Shown here: positions 1 to 6,575 of the stretch, piece after piece | How the letters are laid out: every line of letters begins with the position of its first letter | Numbering within the stretch: the stretch's first letter is position 1 | Source of the DNA: Calditrichaeota bacterium AABM5.125.24 | GTDB taxonomy: Bacteria > Electryoneota > AABM5-125-24 > Hatepunaeales > Hatepunaeaceae | Direction: 5' to 3' | NCBI GenBank assembly: GCA_002127415.1 | Contig: MWJR01000083.1 | Location: forward strand, 1-9,882 | Length of the DNA: 9,882 nt | Translations under genes and position numbers: made by a program | Notes under the pieces: model-generated | The model's input: the letters and a program-made list of their open reading frames with translations, nothing else | The model's database searches: none | Told to the model about the DNA's origin: nothing

Positions 1-519
1 CTTGACAATGGCTACCGGATGTGCGCCGAGTACATCTGTGAAAAGCACGGCATCAAGCACGAAAGCGACCTGGGCTACGGCAAGGGTTTCGCACTCGTAA
101 ACACCGAATTCCACCGGGTGCTCAACAAGCTGTCCCTTCTGCCCTATGGTCTGTTTCTGGTCTCGCACTTGCAGGAGAAGGAGATCGAGGAACGCACCGG
201 GAAATATATCCGTTACATGCCGAATCTTCCCGACAAAGCCCGTAAGACGGTGGCGGGGATGTGCGACATGGTTCTCTACTTCGACAGCGAAGAGAGAACA
301 CAGGAGGAGGGCAACGTAACCCACCATCGCATTATCCGCACCAAGCCGACCCGCTATTACGAAGCCGGTGATCGCACTGGCAAACTCCCCGACGTCATCG
401 ATCTCGATTTTGACAAGTTCCTCGCGGCTTACAAGATTGCCGTGTCGGATAAGGGCGGTGATTCAAACAGACAGAATCCCAAACCATCAACCACCCAAAA
501 CAGGAGTAATGCAAAATGA
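1..519 (+). CDS. Sak4-type RecA-like ATPase (AAA_24 phage nucleotide-binding protein), 5' partial
   Basis: The reading frame is open from base 1, six codons ahead of the first ATG at 19, so the gene begins outside the window and about 172 C-terminal residues are visible. The segment around SLLPYGLFLVSHLQEKEIEE, followed by a later MCDMVLYF strand, has the look of the second half of the core-only RecA fold found in AAA_24 / phage nucleotide-binding proteins (Sak4 group). The Walker A loop would lie upstream and cannot be checked. Sak4 proteins are ATP-dependent single-strand annealing or recombination factors in phages, usually encoded beside a single-strand-binding protein, as here. The last 20 or so residues are polar and probably disordered. 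The TGA stop overlaps the next ATG (ATGA), which suggests translational coupling. Family assignment is from sequence pattern only; a RadB/RecA-like ATPase of another subfamily is the main alternative. Confidence 0.72.
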   Translation, partial: LDNGYRMCAEYICEKHGIKHESDLGYGKGFALVNTEFHRVLNKLSLLPYGLFLVSHLQEKEIEERTGKYIRYMPNLPDKARKTVAGMCDMVLYFDSEERTQEEGNVTHHRIIRTKPTRYYEAGDRTGKLPDVIDLDFDKFLAAYKIAVSDKGGDSNRQNPKPSTTQNRSNAK

Positions 520-977
520 ACGAAGAAGGCACTGAAAGGATCGACCTGTCGCATCTGGACGAGGAGTATGCCGAAACCGAGGTTCCCGAGCAGGACTTCA
601 CTCCGATTCCGGATGGCAAGTTTCAGGTCATGGTTGAAAGGGCTGAGATTGTCACGGCACGGTCGACCGGCAACCCGATGCTCAAGTGGACGCTGCGCAT
701 CCTCGGTCCCACTTACAAAGATCGCCTGCTGTGGAAAAACAGCGTCTTGATCTCCGGTCTCATGCAGTACGTGAAAAGGGACTTGCAAACCTGCGGCATC
801 CATCTGCAAGGTCTGTCCGAGCTGGAAAGTCATCTTGAGGAGCTGCTGGACCTGAAACTGGAGATCACCAAGAAGACCAAGGGCGAGAATGAGAACATCT
901 ACTTCAACAAGCTTATCGCCGGTGCGGCGGAAAGCAACTATGATAAGGCTTCTGAAGAGGCAAAGACGCCCTTCTAA
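516..977 (+). CDS. DUF669-type phage single-stranded-DNA-binding protein
   Basis: A 153-residue protein. The ATG at 516 has a good ribosome site (AGGAG at 502-506, nine bases upstream) and overlaps the preceding stop as ATGA. The central part (IPDGKFQVMVERAEIV, then a TGNPMLKW segment and a YKDRLLWKN segment) matches the pattern of the DUF669 family, which is encoded next to phage recombinases and is thought to be a single-strand-binding protein. Residues 143-153 (DKASEEAKTPF) form an acidic tail ending in Pro-Phe, as in the C-terminal tip of bacterial SSB, which docks partner proteins. This supports an SSB-like role that loads the Sak4 ATPase, the nuclease or the helicase encoded on either side. 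The family call is by pattern; the partner role is inference. Confidence 0.7.
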   Translation: MNEEGTERIDLSHLDEEYAETEVPEQDFTPIPDGKFQVMVERAEIVTARSTGNPMLKWTLRILGPTYKDRLLWKNSVLISGLMQYVKRDLQTCGIHLQGLSELESHLEELLDLKLEITKKTKGENENIYFNKLIAGAAESNYDKASEEAKTPF

Positions 978-1436
978 GTGGGAAAGCCTGTCATAATTAT
1001 CGACACCCGCGAGCAGGAACCGTATGCTTTCGATCCGGACACAACTGAGATAAAACACAAGGCTCTCGCTGTCGGTGATTACAGTCTGGACGGCTTCGAA
1101 GATATGGTTTGCATCGAGCGGAAGAGCCTTCAGGATTATGTCCAGAGTGTCATTCGCAGGCGCGACCGCTTCATGAAGGAAGTCGTGAGGCTTTCCGACA
1201 TACCGTACAGTTGCATCGTGGTCGAGAGCGACCTGGCGGATATCATGGGCAAGCATTACCGGAGTGGCGCCCATCCGAGCTCGGTGCTCGGAGCGACCTT
1301 ATCCCTGATGATCGATCATGGTGTTCCGGTCTGCTTCTGCTCCGATCGTCAGTTAGCCAAGGTTTTCACTGAAATGTATTTAAGACGGGTTTTTAGAAAA
1401 TTGACAAGTGAAGCGACAGACGAAATCGAAAAATAA
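978..1436 (+). CDS. ERCC4-fold (XPF/MUS81-type) structure-specific nuclease
   Basis: A 152-residue protein that is essentially only the nuclease domain. Visible active-site elements are D9 and E12 in IIDTREQEPYAF, GD at 33-34 in VGDYSLDG, and E47-R48-K49 with D53 in IERKSLQD, which is the ERKxxxD signature of the XPF/MUS81/Hef metal-dependent nucleases. The C-terminal part (HPSSVLGATLSLMIDHGVPV, then CSDRQLA) is typical of this fold in phage proteins. It should cut branched or flap DNA during replication or recombination. There is no helix-hairpin-helix tail, so DNA specificity may come from partners. The start is GTG at 978, directly after the upstream stop at 975-977; the nearest purine-rich stretch (GAAGAGG) is rather far, so translation probably depends on coupling. 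The 3' end overlaps the helicase gene by 29 bases. All catalytic residues are intact. Confidence 0.88.
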   Translation: MGKPVIIIDTREQEPYAFDPDTTEIKHKALAVGDYSLDGFEDMVCIERKSLQDYVQSVIRRRDRFMKEVVRLSDIPYSCIVVESDLADIMGKHYRSGAHPSSVLGATLSLMIDHGVPVCFCSDRQLAKVFTEMYLRRVFRKLTSEATDEIEK

Positions 1437-3627
1437 GGATGCTCTTGAGAAGCTTCGGGGGCATGTAGAGACTCTCTTTTATTCCAGTCCGCACTTCTCG
1501 GCTGGTCGCCTCGAAACTGATGACGGCGAAAGGATTTCCTTTGCCGGATCGTTGATAGTACAGGATGGTGACCGCGTGTTGCTGTATGGTGAGTGGACTA
1601 AACATCCTCAATACGGTCGTCAGTTTCAGGTCGATCGGTTTGAATATGACATGCCGCTCGATCCGGATGGACTGGCATCATACCTCGCCAATCACCCCAA
1701 CATAAGTGGCATCGGTCCGGTAAGAGCCAGAAAGATAGCCGATAAGTTCGGTTGCGAGTTTGAGGCCGTTTTATCGGAACGTCCTGAGGAAATAGCTGCT
1801 TGCGCAGGATTGCCGATCGAAAAGGTCAAGGAACTGCGAAAGGAATGGCTGCGAACTAAGGCTTTCAACGGCGCTTTAACCTGGTTGTCATCTTTCGGGT
1901 TGACCTTCAAACAGGTCTCGACGCTTGTCGACAAATTCGGCAACGACGTGGTGGCTGTCCTGAAGGAGAATCCCTACCTGCTGATGAGGGAGATCAGGGG
2001 ATACGGTTTCAAGAAGATCGATAAAATCGCTCGAAAAATGGGATCACCCAAGGACAACCCTCACCGTATCCGCGCAGGCCTGCACCATTGTATTAACGAA
2101 CAGGTCGACGCCGGTCACTGCTGGATCGATTACGAAGAGCTGATCAACAAAGCCAATGACCTGTTGGTGATGGATTGCCTGAATAGTCGTGAGCTGATTG
2201 AGAAGGAACTCGACTCGCTGATCGACCGGGAAGAGCTTGTCTGTCCGTCGCATGGCGGACGCTTCATTGTCGCTCGCCCCGATTTGTATCGGATGGAGAA
2301 TGATCTTCACGACTGGCTGAAAGAGGGTAATGGCGATAATCCTCATTTTGCAGGTGAGAAAGGTCTGGAAGATCTCGTTCACAAGACTGCACCAACCTTG
2401 AATAAATGTCAACGAGATGCTGTGCTTACCGCCCTGTCATCTCAAATAACTCTAATCAGCGGTGGCGCGGGAAGTGGTAAGACTTTCACAATCGGGGTTA
2501 TTACCGAGCTTTATCGATCCCAAAAGAAAAAGGTTATTCTGGCGGCTCCAACCGGTAAAGCTGCCAAGCGGATGGAACAGGTGGTCGGCGGCGAAGCCTA
2601 TACCATCCATCGCCTGTTAGCCTATGATGGAAAGAATTTCAACCTCGAAGAGCTGATCGATGCCGATGTGGTGATTATCGACGAGGTTTCGATGGTGGAT
2701 GTTCCGCTCGCCTGGCATCTGTTTAAGTCCATCGATTTAGACAATACGGCTGTCGTGCTTGTGGGCGATCACAACCAGTTGCCTCCAGTCGGTCCGGGTA
2801 ATATCCTCCGCGACCTCATCGACACACGTCTCATTCCCTGCGTGGTATTGGATGAGGTGGTTCGTCAAGCTGGAATACTAAAGGAGAACAGCACTGCAAT
2901 CCTGCGGGGCGAGGTACGTAAGACGGCGCCTGAAAGCACTAACGGACGTCGTCCCTGGTATCTGGTCAATCAATTCACCGACCTGTTGGACGTGCAGCGT
3001 TTCGTTATCGATCTGTTCGAAACGACCCTTCATGAGCGGCTCGGATTCGATCTCCTGCGGGAAGTCCAGATGATCACTCCCACGAAGAAGGGTCCGCTGG
3101 GTGTGGATTTCATGAACATAATCCTGCAGCAGGTGCTGCAGAAGAAACTGTTCAGCGTCGATGTGCCGGCGCCGAAGCCGGGTCGTCGCCCCAAGTTTCT
3201 CTTGTATGACAAGGTCATCCAAACTCGGAATAATTATGAACTTGGTGTGATGAACGGTGCGATGGGAATAGTTGAAGAGGTTTATCCAGGCAGCGGTCTG
3301 CGCATCCGATTCGAAGATAGAACGGTCGAAATCGAGCCCGGTTCGCCCGACTTGAGCGATATCTCTCTGGCTTATGCCCTGACGATCCACAAAGTGCAGG
3401 GATCTGAATTTCCCTGTGTGGTGGTGATCATTCACAAGGCGCACACCTTCATGCACAACCGCAACCTGTTCTACACCGCCGTGACGCGTTCCCGGCAGAG
3501 TGCGGTGATTATAGGTGATCGCTGGGGACTGCGAAACTGCGCCCAAAAGAAGCTGGTCGACAGGCGACGCACATTTCTGTCATTGGTTAAGAAGAATCCC
3601 AATTCTGGTGAAGTGCTGCTGAAATGA
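1408..3627 (+). CDS. recD2: RecD2-type SF1B 5'-3' DNA helicase
   Basis: A 739-residue protein, close to the usual RecD2 length. Residues 15-80 fit the N-terminal OB-like domain (GEWTKHPQYGRQFQ). Residues 85-215 hold helix-hairpin-helix-like repeats (ISGIGPVRARKIADKFG and YGFKKIDKIARKMG). The motor motifs are complete: Walker A SGGAGSGKT at 351-359, AAPTGKAA at 379-386, Walker B IIDEVSMVD with D425-E426, GDHNQLPP at 453-460, a DEVVRQ segment near 482-487, YALTIHKVQGSEF at 656-668 and FYTAVTRSRQ at 688-697. RecD2 proteins translocate 5'-3' on single strands without RecB or RecC. GTG at 1408 is the first usable start because an in-frame TGA lies at 1402-1404; the N-terminal domain begins soon after it, which supports this start. 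No clear ribosome site is seen, so coupling to the nuclease gene is likely. In this operon it is the probable replicative or repair helicase. Confidence 0.93.
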   Translation: MKRQTKSKNKDALEKLRGHVETLFYSSPHFSAGRLETDDGERISFAGSLIVQDGDRVLLYGEWTKHPQYGRQFQVDRFEYDMPLDPDGLASYLANHPNISGIGPVRARKIADKFGCEFEAVLSERPEEIAACAGLPIEKVKELRKEWLRTKAFNGALTWLSSFGLTFKQVSTLVDKFGNDVVAVLKENPYLLMREIRGYGFKKIDKIARKMGSPKDNPHRIRAGLHHCINEQVDAGHCWIDYEELINKANDLLVMDCLNSRELIEKELDSLIDREELVCPSHGGRFIVARPDLYRMENDLHDWLKEGNGDNPHFAGEKGLEDLVHKTAPTLNKCQRDAVLTALSSQITLISGGAGSGKTFTIGVITELYRSQKKKVILAAPTGKAAKRMEQVVGGEAYTIHRLLAYDGKNFNLEELIDADVVIIDEVSMVDVPLAWHLFKSIDLDNTAVVLVGDHNQLPPVGPGNILRDLIDTRLIPCVVLDEVVRQAGILKENSTAILRGEVRKTAPESTNGRRPWYLVNQFTDLLDVQRFVIDLFETTLHERLGFDLLREVQMITPTKKGPLGVDFMNIILQQVLQKKLFSVDVPAPKPGRRPKFLLYDKVIQTRNNYELGVMNGAMGIVEEVYPGSGLRIRFEDRTVEIEPGSPDLSDISLAYALTIHKVQGSEFPCVVVIIHKAHTFMHNRNLFYTAVTRSRQSAVIIGDRWGLRNCAQKKLVDRRRTFLSLVKKNPNSGEVLLK

Positions 3628-6176
3628 AGAATCCGCCCGGAACACCGCAACCACATGTCATAACGCAGAAAGATATCGAGCGCATTCGGGCGAACTTCCC
3701 CGCTGAAATGATCGCTCTTCCGCAGTGGGTTCCATACAGCCTCCGGTGGAGTGAGAAAACCGGCAAGTTCGACAAGATCCCGATGAATCCCAACACCGGA
3801 TACAATGCCAAATCGAATAAACCGGAAACCTGGGGACGTTTTGAAATAGCCGTAAAACGAGCTCTCAATCGTGGATTGGGCGGCGTCGGTTTCGTGTTCA
3901 GCGAGAACGATCCCTATGTCGGGATCGATCTGGATAAATGCGTGAACGAGGATGGCGAGATCGAGACCTGGGCTTCTGAAATCATCGCCGAACTTAACAG
4001 TTATACGGAATTATCGCCATCCTGCAAGGGCTATCACATTATAGGTCGTGGGCAACTGCCACCGCGAGGGCGGCGCAAGGATCGTATCGAGATGTACGAT
4101 TCCAACCGCTTCTTCACCGTCACCGGATTAGTAAATGGTTCCGGAGAGCTGCGAGATTTCCAGAAGGAGCTGAATAAGCTGCACTCCAGGACATTTAAGA
4201 AGTCTCGGGTCCGGAAGAAGAAATCGCCGCCCAACGGCAGAAATCCACCGGCTCTTTCGGATGACGACATCATCACCAAAGCCCTTAATGCCAATAATAG
4301 CAGCAAATTCGAGGCATTATGGCGCGGTGATTGGGAGGGTGCGGGATATCCTTCCCAATCCGAGGCAGACCAGGCGCTCTGCAATCACCTGGCGTGGTGG
4401 ACGAATTACGACTCGATGAGGTTGGATGCTCTTTTCAGACGATCCGGTTTGTTTCGACCTGAGAAATGGGACGCGAAACACTATTCCGATGGGCGGACCT
4501 ATGGACAGGGGACAATTGAGAAGGCTCTCGAGGGGCACAGCGTAGGTGATGGATACAATCCGACGATCTCCAAGGGTTCGGTCTCGGTAAAGAGAAAAAA
4601 AAACTCCAAAATCCCGTTTATCCCCATTAATCGACAATTAAGCGATGTTCTATCAGATACTTGGGAAATGGTTTTAGACGTCAATAAAGAGAATAATCAA
4701 CCGTCGTTATTTCTTCGCTCGGGACAGCTGGTGAGGATTCGTGAGGACGAGGGCAATCCGCTGCATATCGAGCACATGAATAAGGACGCGGTAAATGTAC
4801 TCCTGTTCGAGAACGCCGACTGGGTGGTGGAAACCGATGAGTCAATCAGACCGGCAAAACCGCCCAAGGAGATCACTGCCGCGCTCATCTGTGACCCTCA
4901 TCCCGGGTTGCCGCAACTCGAGAACGTAGTCAGTACGCCATTTATCGGTCGTGATGGTCGACTGGTAGCCACAAACGGATATCACGAGAAGAACCGCACC
5001 TGGTTGAAACTCAGCGATGATCTGAAGGGAATAGAAATCCCCGATGACCCGTCCATATCCCAGATCAGAGATGTGGTTACCCTTTTCACCGATGAGTTGC
5101 TGGTCGATTTCCCCTTCGTCAGCCAGGCTGATAGAGCCAATGCAATCGGCGCTTTCATACTCCCTTTCGTCCGGCAGATGATCGAAGGACCGACACCCCT
5201 CCATCTGATCGATGCGCCAACCCCGGGCAGTGGTAAAGGTCTTATAGCCACGCTGATTTCCATTCTCGCAACTGGCGAAGGAATGGTTATACAGACACTG
5301 CCATACCATGAAGAAGAGTTGCGAAAACGTATATCCTCCGAATTGCTCAAGGGTCGTCCGATCATCGGTTTCGACAACGCCGAGACCCGGCGGAAGTTGG
5401 ATTCTGGTACTCTGGCGGCTGTCCTGACTGCCACTATCTGGAGTGATCGATTGTTAGGGCAAAACAAAGATCTGACAGTTCGCAATCGATCAATGTGGCT
5501 GCTCACCGGCAACAATCTTCAGGCGTCCAGCGAGATTGCCGACCGCGTGATCTGGATACGGATCGATCCCAAGATGGAACGACCGCGTGAGCGCAAGGGA
5601 TTCAAGCACGATCCGATTGAAGGATGGACGATTGAGAATAGACGACGTCTGGTTGAAGCTGCCTTGACGATGGTCTCCGCCTGGCTACGTGCCGGGAAGC
5701 CATTCTCCGGTCGGAAGATCGGTTCTTTCGAAAACTGGACGAGGGTGATAGGTGGAATACTCCAAATATGCGGCATAGATGGATTTCTCCAAAACCGCGA
5801 GAAATTTTACGAACAGGCGGATGAGGAGAACGAGATCTGGCGGGAATTCGTCAATGTATGGTGGTCATCCTTCGCCGGTGAACCGGTTACAGCCAAGTCA
5901 TTATACAGCGTATGTGAGGACAACGATCTGATGATGCACGTTCGCGGTGATAAGTCCGAACGTTCGCAGCAGACTCGGCTGGGTAAAGCGTTGAAATCTG
6001 CGCGTGATCGTACTATCGGTAATTTCCGAATCCGCGCTGCATGGGCGCGAAATCCATCAGGGAATCTCGTAACCGGTTATCAATTAGTGCAGGTCGAACC
6101 ACCCGCTGAAATATCGACGGACAACGAAGATGATTTATCGGGCACTGACTCTTTCGAAGAGGAGGCGCCATTCTGA
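3624..6176 (+). CDS. NrS-1-like primase-polymerase fused to a P-loop helicase/ATPase domain
   Basis: An 850-residue protein whose ATG overlaps the helicase stop (ATGA). Residues 20-190 are an archaeo-eukaryotic-primase-type PrimPol domain: YVGIDLDKC with metal ligands D102 and D104, SPSCKGYHI with H138, and RIEMYDSNRFFTVTG at 154-168. A basic linker (about 190-210) leads to a helical block at 211-310 (SQSEADQALCNHLAWW, SGLFRPEKWD) that looks like the helical bundle domain of the deep-sea phage NrS-1 polymerase. After a second basic linker, residues 500-690 hold an ATPase: Walker A APTPGSGKG at 531-539 with K538, a Walker-B-like IIGFDNAE with D584 and E587, sensor-like LLTGNN at 626-631, and R641 as a candidate arginine finger. 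Residues 740-825 look like a winged-helix end. The tail SFEEEAPF resembles SSB tips. NrS-1-type enzymes start DNA chains without a primer at a short template sequence; the repeat array just downstream is the obvious candidate site. Polymerase activity is inferred, not seen. Confidence 0.85.
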   Translation: MKNPPGTPQPHVITQKDIERIRANFPAEMIALPQWVPYSLRWSEKTGKFDKIPMNPNTGYNAKSNKPETWGRFEIAVKRALNRGLGGVGFVFSENDPYVGIDLDKCVNEDGEIETWASEIIAELNSYTELSPSCKGYHIIGRGQLPPRGRRKDRIEMYDSNRFFTVTGLVNGSGELRDFQKELNKLHSRTFKKSRVRKKKSPPNGRNPPALSDDDIITKALNANNSSKFEALWRGDWEGAGYPSQSEADQALCNHLAWWTNYDSMRLDALFRRSGLFRPEKWDAKHYSDGRTYGQGTIEKALEGHSVGDGYNPTISKGSVSVKRKKNSKIPFIPINRQLSDVLSDTWEMVLDVNKENNQPSLFLRSGQLVRIREDEGNPLHIEHMNKDAVNVLLFENADWVVETDESIRPAKPPKEITAALICDPHPGLPQLENVVSTPFIGRDGRLVATNGYHEKNRTWLKLSDDLKGIEIPDDPSISQIRDVVTLFTDELLVDFPFVSQADRANAIGAFILPFVRQMIEGPTPLHLIDAPTPGSGKGLIATLISILATGEGMVIQTLPYHEEELRKRISSELLKGRPIIGFDNAETRRKLDSGTLAAVLTATIWSDRLLGQNKDLTVRNRSMWLLTGNNLQASSEIADRVIWIRIDPKMERPRERKGFKHDPIEGWTIENRRRLVEAALTMVSAWLRAGKPFSGRKIGSFENWTRVIGGILQICGIDGFLQNREKFYEQADEENEIWREFVNVWWSSFAGEPVTAKSLYSVCEDNDLMMHVRGDKSERSQQTRLGKALKSARDRTIGNFRIRAAWARNPSGNLVTGYQLVQVEPPAEISTDNEDDLSGTDSFEEEAPF

Positions 6177-6243
6177 TGATTTTGAACACTTCATCCGAGA
6201 TAATAAGGACGTTGAGTCTGAAAATAAGGACGTTGATAAGGAC

Positions 6244-6258
6244 GTGCATAAAATGCAC
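6244..6258. repeat. Small perfect hairpin GTGCAT-AAA-ATGCAC
   Basis: Six-base perfect inverted repeat with a three-base loop, overlapping the last two bases of the iteron at 6237-6245. It lies just upstream of the -10-like sequence at 6274-6282. It could be a binding site or a single-strand origin-type hairpin, but at this length chance is possible. Confidence 0.4.
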
Positions 6259-6273
6259 TGTCTCGCAACATGC

Positions 6274-6282
6274 TGATATAAT
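6274..6282 (+). promoter_or_regulatory. Extended -10-like promoter element TGATATAAT
   Basis: TATAAT at 6277-6282 preceded by TG at 6274-6275 is a full extended -10 consensus for a sigma-70-type factor. The -35 position 17 bases upstream (TGCACT at 6254-6259) is poor, which extended -10 promoters tolerate. Transcription would start near 6289, run through the second half of the repeat array and reach the gene at 6576. It could make that gene's mRNA with a structured leader, or an RNA acting in origin firing. The iterons on both sides would let a repeat-binding protein control it. Prediction from one element only. Confidence 0.33.
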
Positions 6283-6319
6283 AGGATTTGAAAAACGTGA
6301 TAAGGACGTTAAGGACATA

Positions 6320-6439
6320 TAAGGACGTTTTATAGTGCTTCGCAGGCGCGCGTGTAGGCGGGCGCGCGCTAATATATACATATATAGCACGCATGCGCGG
6401 GCGCACGCGCGTGTATGGCGGTTACGCAAAACGTCCTTA
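6320..6439. repeat. 12-bp inverted repeat enclosing an alternating purine-pyrimidine GC/AT/GC core
   Basis: TAAGGACGTTTT at 6320-6331 and its exact complement AAAACGTCCTTA at 6428-6439 bound a 96-base core. Inside, CGCGCGTGTA followed by GGCGG occurs twice as a direct repeat (6347-6361 and, with one extra T, 6406-6421). The centre is TATATACATATATA near 6373-6386. Much of the core is strict purine-pyrimidine alternation (for example 6387-6399 and 6401-6417), the type of sequence that can adopt Z-DNA or extrude under negative supercoiling. The AT island between GC blocks is a candidate unwinding element. Confidence 0.7.
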
Positions 6440-6483
6440 ACGTCCTTATACGTCCTTAACCTCAAGGTATAGACTGGAGATAA

Positions 6484-6515
6484 TCATAAGGACGTGAGCC
6501 TCGACGTCCTTATGA
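6484..6515. repeat. 12-bp perfect inverted repeat built from two opposed iterons
   Basis: TCATAAGGACGT at 6484-6495 and ACGTCCTTATGA at 6504-6515 form a perfect 12-bp stem around an eight-base loop (GAGCCTCG). Each arm contains a full iteron. It could be a dimer-binding operator or a cruciform at the right edge of the origin. No T-run follows, so it is not a typical intrinsic terminator. Confidence 0.75.
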
Positions 6516-6575
6516 AATCCCCATAACGTCCTTATTGAAATGAATTCAGAAGGGTATTTTCAAGAGATCGAATAA

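Larger units (their letters stand above)
6204..6534. repeat. Array of twelve TAAGGACGT iterons in both orientations
   Basis: Forward copies of TAAGGACGT begin at 6204, 6225, 6237, 6301, 6320 and 6487, with a one-mismatch forward copy (TAAGGACAT) at 6310. Reverse copies (ACGTCCTTA) begin at 6431, 6440, 6450, 6504 and 6526. Copies at 6204 and 6225 extend to TAAGGACGTTGA. Two tight triplets face each other across the core: 6301/6310/6320 and 6431/6440/6450, with start-to-start steps of 9 and 10 bases in each. The near one-turn step suggests binding on one face of the helix. Outside this region I noticed only a one-mismatch copy at 4781-4789, inside the PrimPol gene. The nine-base unit is close in size to the short template sequence used by NrS-1-type PrimPol enzymes. 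Confidence 0.92.
6177..6575. other. Candidate replication origin: non-coding region with repeat array, GC/AT/GC core and hairpins
   Basis: A 399-base stretch without a credible gene, between the PrimPol gene and the next plus-strand gene. It contains twelve copies of TAAGGACGT, oppositely oriented on the two sides of a core. The core has a GC-rich left flank (about 6341-6369), an AT-only island apart from one C (about 6370-6386) and a GC-rich right flank (6387-6421). Repeats around an easily melted AT island, directly after the primase gene, are the classical arrangement of a phage or plasmid origin. Minus-strand ORFs through this region encode only translated repeats and are not genes. Origin function is inference from layout; the alternatives are a regulatory array for the downstream genes or a partition site. 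Confidence 0.7.

Noticed and set aside
429..1274. Minus-strand ORF of 281 codons opposite the DUF669 and nuclease genes
   Set aside because: It lies opposite genes with recognisable domains and intact active-site motifs; it is a shadow frame.
1401..1406. TTGACA as a -35 element before the helicase gene
   Set aside because: It lies only one base before the GTG start, and no suitable -10 follows that could serve this gene; the operon is contiguous.
6013..6465. Minus-strand ORFs of 150 and 71 codons through the repeat region
   Set aside because: Their peptides are translated iterons and translated alternating-GC sequence (recurrent NVLI and RPY units), with no ribosome site, and they run into the PrimPol gene on the other strand.
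6535..6560. Promoter TTGAAA...TATTTT before the gene at 6576
   Set aside because: The spacing is 14 bases, too short for a sigma-70 promoter, and the -10 match is poor.
6177..6575. CRISPR array
   Set aside because: The repeated unit is only nine bases, occurs in both orientations and has variable short spacing, with no cas genes nearby.
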